This document shows, piece after piece, positions 23,524 through 30,597 of a stretch of DNA of 30,597 nt. This stretch comes from a virus. Position numbers and translations under genes: made by a program. Position 1 is the stretch's first letter; each line of letters opens with the position of its first letter. The stretch is taken from positions 1 to 30,597 of IMG/VR virus record IMGVR_UViG_3300034105_002155; one strand, 5' to 3'. Under the pieces are notes generated by a model. That model saw nothing but the letters and a program-made list of their open reading frames with translations, ran no database searches and was not told the DNA's origin.

Positions 23524-23856
23524 TTGGCAACAACAGTATATGATGTAGAAGAAATTACATTACAAAATGGAGACAAAGTTACGCTTAAGCCTTTAACAAT
23601 TAAAGACCTAAGAGCGTTTATGGAAGCCATAAATAAGACAGCAGAAGCAACAACAGAAAATGATACGTTAACAGTATTAATTGATGCGTGTGCAGTTGCA
23701 CTATCTAAACAACTACCAGAATTGGTAAAGGATAGAGACTTACTAGAAGACGCACTAGACGTTCCTACAATCAATCGCATTCTTGAAGTTTGCGGTGGGA
23801 TTAAGATGGACGACCCAAACCTTCTAGCGGCAGCGGTTCTGGCTGGTCAGAACTAG
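23524..23856 (+). CDS. Tail assembly chaperone, short form (G-like)
   Basis: The start is TTG 23524 with a perfect AGGAGG six bases upstream. The 110-aa product begins TVYDVEEITLQNGDKVTLKP and LTIKDLRAFMEAINKTAEAT, the usual opening of siphophage tail chaperones (a beta hairpin with K-P-L-[TS]-I, then helices). It ends PNLLAAAVLAGQN. As with lambda G, this short form would predominate and coat the tape measure before tube assembly. A slippery heptamer near the 3' end produces a longer fusion in the -1 frame. Confidence 0.88.
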   Translation: MATTVYDVEEITLQNGDKVTLKPLTIKDLRAFMEAINKTAEATTENDTLTVLIDACAVALSKQLPELVKDRDLLEDALDVPTINRILEVCGGIKMDDPNLLAAAVLAGQN

Positions 23857-23867
23857 ATCTAGCCGCT
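23814..23867 (+). promoter_or_regulatory. Programmed -1 frameshift signal CCCAAAC plus stem-loop
   Basis: The heptamer C CCA AAC (23814-23820) has the canonical X XXY YYZ form in the zero frame of the chaperone. The -1 frame opens just upstream (stop TAA 23802-23804). Five bases downstream a nested stem can form: AGCGGC (23826-23831) with GCCGCT (23862-23867), enclosing GTTCTG (23836-23841) with CAGAAC (23848-23853). The fused protein would be about 219 aa. Frameshifting of this gene pair is widespread in long-tailed phages. Confidence 0.85.
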
Positions 23868-24182
23868 TTATTGGGTGAAGTTTTTCTTTTAGGAAACTGG
23901 AAGAATTACGAAGAACTAGAAAACAGTCTTTCAATGCCAGAACTGATTCAAACTTTTAAATCAATGCAGAAGTCAGAGTCAGAAAAAAGAAAATTCTTAG
24001 CTTCAATTCAAGGAGTTGATTTGGGTCAAGAAGAAAATGAAAATAGTACCACCTTTGAAGATGTTCGAAGAAGAGCACTTGGAGTAAATGCGTCAGCAGA
24101 TGACGTTATTGGACTACAAGGTTCGTTTGCAGCAGAAGCTGGATTCGGAGTCGGAGCAGGACTGGGGTACTCCAAGGAGTAA
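23820..24182 (+). CDS. Tail assembly chaperone, frameshifted extension (T-like part)
   Basis: This -1 frame has no start codon of its own with a ribosome site; it is read through the slippery site. After the shift at 23820 it continues PSSGSGSGWSELDLAALLGE, then LLGNWKNYEELENSLSMPEL and IQTFKSMQKSESEKRKFLAS, ending GLGYSKE. A flexible Gly/Ser linker, a compact helical domain and an acidic tail fit the T part of a GT fusion, which recruits tape measure and tail tube subunits. It stops six bases before the tape measure start, with AAGGAG in its last codons serving that gene. Confidence 0.85.
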   Translation, partial: PSSGSGSGWSELDLAALLGEVFLLGNWKNYEELENSLSMPELIQTFKSMQKSESEKRKFLASIQGVDLGQEENENSTTFEDVRRRALGVNASADDVIGLQGSFAAEAGFGVGAGLGYSKE

Positions 24183-24188
24183 AAGTAG

Positions 24189-27100
24189 TTGGTCGATCAA
24201 AATATTAATACCAACATAACTGCGACGGCGAATTTTAGTAGCCTTACAGCGCAGTTACAGGCCGTTACAGCCCAACTCATAAAACTTCAAACGACTACTG
24301 TTGGATTAAACCAAAAGCTTCAGGGTCAAATAGGACAGATGAACAGGTCCTTCGTAGATACTATGCGATCAACGGGCCAGTTTTCTTCCCACTTTGTTAC
24401 ATTATCATCTGATGTAGATAAGTTTGGTAAAAACTTAGACGCAGGAAGAATGAAGCTTGGAAAATATTTTAATACATGGCAAAGCCATGCAAAGGGCACA
24501 ACCAATATAGTAAAAGAATTAGCAAAGCAGCAAGTAATGCTGCAAAATGCTGTAGTACAACCACTTGGTAAAAATGCTCAGGGCTTGATGCAATACAACG
24601 TAATGGTTGCACGAGGTCTGGACGAAAACAAAAACAAGCTTCAGCTCTTAAGACAAGAGCAAGCAATCATGAACAAGGTAATGCAAGATGGATCTAACCA
24701 ATTAATTAACTGGGGTAAGAATACACAGTGGGCTGGTAGACAGCTTACCGTTGGACTTACTGTACCAATTGCTGCCTTTGGCGCAGCAGCATCAAAAGCG
24801 TTCAGAGAGGCAGACGCTGAGCTTATTAGACTACAAAAGGTTTATGGCGGACTAACTGCATCGACTACTGCTGAGCTTGAAAAGGTTAGAAGAGATGTAA
24901 CTGGTATTGCCAAAGAAATGGCATCGGCATATGGAGTTTCATTTAAAGACACAATTGCACTCGCTGCAGATCTTGCTGCCACTGGTAAACAAGGCACAGA
25001 TTTAATGAAAGCAACACAAGAAACAACAAGACTTGCGGTACTTGGTGAAGTAGATAGACAAGATGCAATGAAAGCAACTTTAGCTATTCAGAATGCCTTT
25101 AAGCAAAACACACAAGAGCTTACAGAATCAATTAACTTCCTCAACGCAGTTGAAAACCAGACATCAACAAGCCTTGCAGATCTAACTGAAGCAATTCCAA
25201 AAGCTGGTCCAGTTATTAAATCATTGGGCGGAGAAGTACAAGATTTAGCTCTTTACCTGACAGCAATGAAAGAAGGCGGAGTAAATGCTTCAGAAGGAGC
25301 TAACGCAATTAAATCTGCAATGGCATCTCTTATTAACCCTACAAAAGTTGCAAGAGAAATGTTTGCTGGATTTGGAATCGATATAGCTGGAATTGTTACA
25401 TCTAATGCTGGAGACCTAACAGGAACAATTATTGCACTACAGAAATCTTTAGATAGTCTTGATCCACTAAGCAAATCAAAAGCAATTGAGCAGCTATTTG
25501 GAAAGTTCCAGTTTGCTAGAATGTCTGCTCTATTTGAAAACCTTGGAAAAGAAGGAAGCCAGACGCTGCAGGTTTTAGATTTGATGAAAGCCAGCACACA
25601 AGAATTAGCAGCTATCTCTGACCGAGAATTAAAGATGATGACAGAGTCTGCATCTGGTAAGTACCGCAGAGCTCTAGAATCAGTAAAGGCAGACCTTGCT
25701 GTTATTGGAGAATCTTTCTTAAAGATAAATACTTTTATATTAAATGTTATTGATGGAGTTGTTAAGTTTGTTGGAAAACTTCCTGGACCAATTAAATCTA
25801 TATTAACATTTGTGGGCGGGCTGACTGCAGTTGCTGGACCACTTATCATGCTTACTGGTGTGCTTGCAAACTTCTTTGGATACATAGTAAAGGGAATGTT
25901 TAGCCTAAAGCAATTCTTTAAAGGCGGAGAGCAGTTCAAGCTTCTAACCCCAGAGCTAGTTGCAGCAGATGCTGCAGCAAAAGCAGTAGGAGAATCATTC
26001 TATAGCGATGCAAAGGCAGCAAAGGTATTTGAAGATGCAGTACTAGCACTGTCTAGATCATTTGATATTTTGCAAACAAAAGCAGCAATGGCAACACAGG
26101 CAACTCACTCAAGTGTAAACGTTAGCACAATCGCAGGTAATGCTGTCACTTCAGGCGCAGGGTTTGATAGAGTTGTTGACAAAAACAGTCCTTATTTGGG
26201 CAAGCCTTACTCTAGAGATATGTCTCACACAATTCCATCTGGACAAGAACAGCTTGGAACAATATTTGGAGTAGTTCCTGGAACTGGTCCAGTAAATAGA
26301 AAGATTAGTAATAACCCACAGATGTACATGGACGGAGATCTTCCAAGAGTTCCTGGAGTAACTTCTGTAAACAGCGTTTCAACAGGCATAGTAGCAAGCG
26401 AAGCCGCAAAGTGGCACTCAATGACAGCGGCAATTGCAATGCAGTCAAAAGAAGAACTTGCATTACTTAAGCAAGAAGTTGCTGCAACTGGAACTGTAAC
26501 AGCAGAACTATCCGCATCGTATTCAGCAATGCTACCACCAATGGTAGAGCTAACATCTATGGCAGCTGCAGAAGGTGGAGCAATTGTAGCAGAACTTAAG
26601 GCTGGCAAAATAACTGTAGATCAAGCAAGAGCAAAGATTATTGCACTTAATCAACAGGTAGAAGCAATGATGGCAGAGACATCCCAAATGGTTGCATCAA
26701 GCATGGGAAGAACAATTAATCTTACAACAGTCCCACTGACATCACAGCCAACAGTAGATCCAATAACTGGAAAATCTAACATGAAAGAAATGTTCCACAA
26801 AGGAACAACAAAGAATCTTGTAGATAAGATTGCAAGATCTCTTGGAGTTAGAACTTCTGGCGGAGGCTACAGTACAGAAACAACAAAGCCTATTATTAGA
26901 AGAAATGAAGGTGGAATGGTATACGATCCTTCAAAGCATGGATCAGTTGTACCAGGACCAGCAAATGTAGATTACGATATGATCCCAGCAAAACTTCCAG
27001 AAGGAAGCTATATACTTAATCAAGAAGCATCACGTAAAAATCCTAGCCTAGTAAACATGGCAAAGAACAAATACGCAGGCGGAGGAAAAGTTGTAGATGC

Positions 27101-30100
27101 AATATTAACACCAAGAGAAACATACTTTGACCCAGAGTTCACAGCTGCAAATAAGCCAATGCTTGATAGAGCAAATAGTGGATCAAGAATTGAATTTAAT
27201 GCTGGCGGATTCCTTGGCGGAATGGTAAAGAATGGAATTAGAAATTATGGAAAGATGCAAGACATATTCTCTGGAAGAAATGCTGGAGTTTCTGAGCTTG
27301 AGAGAACAACATCTTACATTAAAGCATTAAGAGAAAACAAATATCAAGATAATATTGTTCCAAACTTAATTCAAAATGATGCTGCAGCGATATTAAAATT
27401 TTCTAAAGATCCAACAATGACTCCCGCAAAAGCTGTCGCTATTGCAGAAAATGCAATACGAGCATCTATGGAAAGCCATAAAGAATATGTAAAAACTGGC
27501 AAAGGCTTAACATATACAGAGTCTCAAAGAAAGTTTATGGAGTCAAACTTTCCAGAACTTGTGATTAAAAGACCAAAAGGAATGACAGACAAACAATGGA
27601 AAGATTACAAAAGAGGTAAATCCCCAGCAGATCCAGTTGCAAGAAAAGCAATATTTAATATTTTAAAGAATAGGTTCCCTGGAGTACCAATTCATTATAA
27701 CCTTGATCGTGCTCACATAGAAAGAATGTTTGGGTCTACCGCTGGTAGAGGATACTTTGGTGAGGCTGCACACGATCCATTTAACAGATACGGAAATGAT
27801 TTACAAAGAAGAAAAATAGTTAATGACGTAGTTCCTCTAACAAATCAAGAAGCGCTTGCAAGATCGGAGCAGCTAGCAAAAGCTTTAGGGTTTGTAGATG
27901 TAGATGATTACATGAGACATGTTCCAATAATTGAAAAATGGATAACTACTGGAAAGTGGAATGGATCTAAGCCAATACCAGAAACCCTTGTTCGTGCACT
28001 TGGTGGAGACATGAAGATATTTAATGCATCAAGAACACCAAAGAAATCTAAATCATCCGTTCCAACAACAATTATGATAAGAGGCAGAAGAGTAAAGCTT
28101 GCAAATAGTGGTGGAATGATCGGCGGAATTGTAAGTCAAGGTAAGCATGCTTACGGAGACCCAGCCGCCGCCGCAAGACTAAAAGCCTTCGCAGACGCAC
28201 AGCAAGTAAGAAGAACAGCGCAGCATCAAAAAAATCTTGAAAGATTCCCTTGGATTAAACCACAAATTGATGCATACAGAGCGTCTAAAAAGGGACACTT
28301 CCTTGGAATGCCAAGAGGAATTAAAGCAGTAGAAGAGCAAAGAAAAGCAAGACTTACAATGGAAGAAATTAATTCTTCTGTAATGTCTGGCAGATTTGCT
28401 GACATGGATCCAACTGATTTTGGAATGCTAGTTTCTCCATCAATTGGAAGAAGCTTCCCAGTTTCTGGTATCGGTGGACTATACAAAAAGCCAGATGGAT
28501 CTATGGTATTTGTTAAACCAGCAATGAGCGAGACTGAAGCTTTGGCGGAACAAAGAGCAACAATAATTGCAAGAGAAGCACATGGATTAAATTCTCCAAG
28601 ACAAGAAATTAGAACAATGATAGATCCAACAGATGCTACTGGAAAGAGAAAATTAATTGTTTTAGAGTCACCATTTGATGAAGCATTTGCAAATTCAACT
28701 GGAACTTTCACACAGGCAGAATACTTCAAACAGCTCGTAGCAGCCAATCTAAGAGGAGATAGAGATCTTAGTTCAAGTAACCTATATGGCTCTACTTTAG
28801 CCGATGTAGGGACCGCTGGTGTATTTAAAATGGCATCTAACGCACAAGGCAGAAGAGAATATTCAGATGACATGCCATCTATGAAAGATCAGGCACGTAT
28901 AAATTTACTTGGAGTAAAGGGTGGGGCTAAAAAATTCTTTGCTGAAACCACATTAAATATACCAAAGGGAATGAAAGCAAAAGATTATCATCAGGCAATG
29001 ATTGATGAGATAGACGAAGTTCTTCCTAAACTAGAAAAAACAATAACTGAATTTAATTTAAGTGTAGATGAAAGACAATACTACAAAGCAATGATAGACA
29101 GATTAAAGGATGGCAGATTAGTTAATTGGGAAGAGTTCCACGGGATTCACTCTGCAGTAAAGACATCTGCTCCAAAAGCATTATCACCAGCCGCACTTCT
29201 TAAATTAAAAACAGAGTCAGAATTAAGAATGAGACAAAGAGGACACGCTGCCAGCCTCTCAGATAATGCATTTAAGAACAATGGCAATGGATTTAATATG
29301 GGCGGAATGATTCAAGCAAGAGCAAAGGGCGGACCAGTAAATTCTGGACAGCCATATCTTGTTGGAGAAAAAGGACCAGAACTATTTGTTCCAAAAAATA
29401 ATGGCGGAATAGTTTCAAACTACGCATTAGGCGGAATGGTAAGATCAAACAAAACTGGATATGGTAAATTTGGTAATTTTAGAACATCAGTAAAAAATAA
29501 TGGACTTAGGTCTACAGTAAGAGGAAGCTCTTCTTTAAGAGGAGCGCCCCAGGTAGATGCCAACGGAGTTGCTGTCCCAGTAGATCAAAATTCTGTAATG
29601 GCAACATCAATGGCTGGTATGGCAATGATGATGGGAGGCTCACAGGTTCCAGGAGTTGCTGGACAAGGAATGCAGTTTGCTGGAATGGCTATGCAAATGG
29701 CACCAATGCTAAAAATGATTGGGCCAATGGTAAAGGGCATGGGAACATTTGGCGGACTTCTTGCAAAAGCAAGGACCATTGGAATGGCAGCATTTACCGC
29801 ACTTAGAATTGGAATTGCTGCACTGATGGGTCCAGTCGGTTTAGTCTCTATAGCAATCGGTGGACTAGTCGCCCTATTCTTAAAAATAAGAGCAGAAAGA
29901 GCACAAGATAGAAAAGAAGAAATTCTTTCAAACGGAATAACTAAAAAAGGCGCAGAAGAAGCTGGAATTAAATACAACAACGTATCTAATTCAATTAAAG
30001 ATGTCAACGCACAGCTTGAGCTAACTCGCGCAAAAGGCAAAGCTGCATTTGAGAATTTAAATAGCGCTGGAGTTCAAGGCTTATCATTAACTATTGCTGA

Positions 30101-30597
30101 ACTTAAGAAAGCAATTAAAGAAGCTAAAGCAAGTCAAAAAGAACTTGTTGAAGGATTTAGCAATGCTGGAAGTGGCAGTGCATCAACTCAAGAAAAACAA
30201 AAGATTGTTAATGAAATGGCTACCAACCTAAAGGCACAATTTGTTGCCGCAGGAATGTCAGCGCAACAAGCAACAAATAAAATATTTGCAATAATCAAAG
30301 CATCAAAAAATGCAGACATGGCTTTTAATGCAATATCTTCAAAGGGTTTTGGAGAAATTATTGATAAGACTACTGCTGCAACATCTATGGTAGAAAAGCT
30401 TAACAAGAAAATGGCAGAGACAAGGCTTGTTCAAGCCTCTGGCGGTGGCTATAAAGCAGAGTCTTCATTTAAGGGAGAAGCACTAGGTAATGCGTTGTCT
30501 AATACAACCTCAGCGATAGATGCAAATATGAAGGCGCTAGTTGGAACAAAAGATGCAATGGGTAATGTTATAGATGAAGCCACAGCCTACAAGATGA
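24189..30597 (+). CDS. Tape measure protein (3' partial, at least 2136 aa)
   Basis: The start is TTG 24189 with AAGGAG (24174-24179) nine bases ahead; the frame stays open to the last base. The N-terminus is helical (FSSLTAQLQAVTAQLIKLQT). Residues of about 170-300 hold the conserved tape measure core: WAGRQLTVGLTVPIAAFGAA, EADAELIRLQKVYGGLTAST and KEMASAYGVSFKDTIALAAD. Hydrophobic segments lie near 535-572 and 1881-1900. Two Gly-rich motifs common in such proteins are clear: near 908-947 (SVVPGPANVDYDMIPAKLPE, GSYILNQEA) and near 1714-1745 (GGPVNSGQPYLVGEKGPELF). Residues of about 1000-1650 look unlike a tail ruler and may be inserted domains. Length sets tail length, so a long tail is expected. 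Confidence 0.93.
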   Translation, partial: MVDQNINTNITATANFSSLTAQLQAVTAQLIKLQTTTVGLNQKLQGQIGQMNRSFVDTMRSTGQFSSHFVTLSSDVDKFGKNLDAGRMKLGKYFNTWQSHAKGTTNIVKELAKQQVMLQNAVVQPLGKNAQGLMQYNVMVARGLDENKNKLQLLRQEQAIMNKVMQDGSNQLINWGKNTQWAGRQLTVGLTVPIAAFGAAASKAFREADAELIRLQKVYGGLTASTTAELEKVRRDVTGIAKEMASAYGVSFKDTIALAADLAATGKQGTDLMKATQETTRLAVLGEVDRQDAMKATLAIQNAFKQNTQELTESINFLNAVENQTSTSLADLTEAIPKAGPVIKSLGGEVQDLALYLTAMKEGGVNASEGANAIKSAMASLINPTKVAREMFAGFGIDIAGIVTSNAGDLTGTIIALQKSLDSLDPLSKSKAIEQLFGKFQFARMSALFENLGKEGSQTLQVLDLMKASTQELAAISDRELKMMTESASGKYRRALESVKADLAVIGESFLKINTFILNVIDGVVKFVGKLPGPIKSILTFVGGLTAVAGPLIMLTGVLANFFGYIVKGMFSLKQFFKGGEQFKLLTPELVAADAAAKAVGESFYSDAKAAKVFEDAVLALSRSFDILQTKAAMATQATHSSVNVSTIAGNAVTSGAGFDRVVDKNSPYLGKPYSRDMSHTIPSGQEQLGTIFGVVPGTGPVNRKISNNPQMYMDGDLPRVPGVTSVNSVSTGIVASEAAKWHSMTAAIAMQSKEELALLKQEVAATGTVTAELSASYSAMLPPMVELTSMAAAEGGAIVAELKAGKITVDQARAKIIALNQQVEAMMAETSQMVASSMGRTINLTTVPLTSQPTVDPITGKSNMKEMFHKGTTKNLVDKIARSLGVRTSGGGYSTETTKPIIRRNEGGMVYDPSKHGSVVPGPANVDYDMIPAKLPEGSYILNQEASRKNPSLVNMAKNKYAGGGKVVDAILTPRETYFDPEFTAANKPMLDRANSGSRIEFNAGGFLGGMVKNGIRNYGKMQDIFSGRNAGVSELERTTSYIKALRENKYQDNIVPNLIQNDAAAILKFSKDPTMTPAKAVAIAENAIRASMESHKEYVKTGKGLTYTESQRKFMESNFPELVIKRPKGMTDKQWKDYKRGKSPADPVARKAIFNILKNRFPGVPIHYNLDRAHIERMFGSTAGRGYFGEAAHDPFNRYGNDLQRRKIVNDVVPLTNQEALARSEQLAKALGFVDVDDYMRHVPIIEKWITTGKWNGSKPIPETLVRALGGDMKIFNASRTPKKSKSSVPTTIMIRGRRVKLANSGGMIGGIVSQGKHAYGDPAAAARLKAFADAQQVRRTAQHQKNLERFPWIKPQIDAYRASKKGHFLGMPRGIKAVEEQRKARLTMEEINSSVMSGRFADMDPTDFGMLVSPSIGRSFPVSGIGGLYKKPDGSMVFVKPAMSETEALAEQRATIIAREAHGLNSPRQEIRTMIDPTDATGKRKLIVLESPFDEAFANSTGTFTQAEYFKQLVAANLRGDRDLSSSNLYGSTLADVGTAGVFKMASNAQGRREYSDDMPSMKDQARINLLGVKGGAKKFFAETTLNIPKGMKAKDYHQAMIDEIDEVLPKLEKTITEFNLSVDERQYYKAMIDRLKDGRLVNWEEFHGIHSAVKTSAPKALSPAALLKLKTESELRMRQRGHAASLSDNAFKNNGNGFNMGGMIQARAKGGPVNSGQPYLVGEKGPELFVPKNNGGIVSNYALGGMVRSNKTGYGKFGNFRTSVKNNGLRSTVRGSSSLRGAPQVDANGVAVPVDQNSVMATSMAGMAMMMGGSQVPGVAGQGMQFAGMAMQMAPMLKMIGPMVKGMGTFGGLLAKARTIGMAAFTALRIGIAALMGPVGLVSIAIGGLVALFLKIRAERAQDRKEEILSNGITKKGAEEAGIKYNNVSNSIKDVNAQLELTRAKGKAAFENLNSAGVQGLSLTIAELKKAIKEAKASQKELVEGFSNAGSGSASTQEKQKIVNEMATNLKAQFVAAGMSAQQATNKIFAIIKASKNADMAFNAISSKGFGEIIDKTTAATSMVEKLNKKMAETRLVQASGGGYKAESSFKGEALGNALSNTTSAIDANMKALVGTKDAMGNVIDEATAYKM
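28440..28900 (+). other. Possible kinase-like domain embedded in the tape measure
   Basis: Residues about 1418-1570 of the tape measure read GIGGLYKKPDGSMVFVKPAM, then EALAEQRATIIAREAHGL, then RKLIVLESPFDEAF, and LRGDRDLSSSNLYG with ADVGTAGVF. The order of a Gly-rich hairpin, a VK Lys, a helix Glu, D1526-x4-N1531 and D1539-V-G recalls the ATP site of HipA/PI4K/CtkA-type kinases. Spacing from Asn to the last Asp is shorter than in protein kinases (eight residues). The fit is by eye only; it may be a degenerate or structural domain. Confidence 0.35.

Noticed and set aside
25253-28873. Minus-strand open frames opposite the tape measure
   Set aside because: The + strand frame is continuous with clear tape measure motifs; the minus frames have no ribosome sites or recognisable domains.
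1-30597. tRNA genes, integrase, attachment sites or insertion sequences
   Set aside because: I looked for cloverleaf-like sequence, recombinase motifs and terminal repeats and saw none that I could support.

Overview
The window is about 30.6 kb of a tailed double-stranded DNA phage (Caudoviricetes). The head and neck gene order, a frameshifted tail chaperone and a very long tape measure point to siphovirus-like, long-tailed morphology. Every supported gene is on the + strand. The DNA is AT-rich by eye (not computed) and genes are tightly packed, often overlapping by 1-11 bases. Several promoters with an extended -10 sit so close to a start codon that the mRNA would be leaderless. That habit, the AT-rich composition and actinophage-like tail-fibre ends would fit an AT-rich actinobacterial host such as an aquatic one, but this is inference. 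No tRNA, integrase, CRISPR, insertion sequence, terminase or replication gene is visible.

Region 1 (1-8166) holds host-contact genes: the 3' end of a (Pro-Pro-aromatic-Phe)n protein with a Cys-rich tail, a small zinc-ribbon protein, three fibre-like proteins (two share an N-terminal module), a 910-aa fibre with an Mtd-like N-terminus and six 45-residue repeats, a fibronectin-III protein ending in 35 uninterrupted PPxF tetrads, and a small unknown protein.

Region 2 (8194-13190) is a compact run of seven genes: five divergent Fe(II)/2-oxoglutarate oxygenases of prolyl-4-hydroxylase type and two DUF6065-like proteins. All five oxygenases keep an intact HxD...H site and a Lys/Arg exactly ten residues after the distal His. 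Five apparently active prolyl-hydroxylase-like enzymes beside two virion-like proteins made largely of proline repeats is the most striking feature. A phage-encoded hydroxylation system acting on its own repeat proteins is a testable hypothesis, not something the sequence proves.

Region 3 (13218-14942) encodes a LamG-like adsorption protein. Region 4 (15005-22556) is the head and neck module: small unknown protein, portal, HK97-type prohead protease with a nested in-frame scaffold start, major capsid protein, SAP/HeH-like protein, connector, head closure and tail-completion candidates. Region 5 (22678-30597) is the tail module: tail tube protein, chaperone pair joined by a -1 frameshift at CCCAAAC, and a tape measure cut off by the window end that carries a possible kinase-like insert.

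Transcription units are separated by C5-6/G5-6 hairpins (7711, 19391, 23439), each followed within about 30 bases by a promoter of TTGnnn-17-TAnAAT or TGnTATAAT type.
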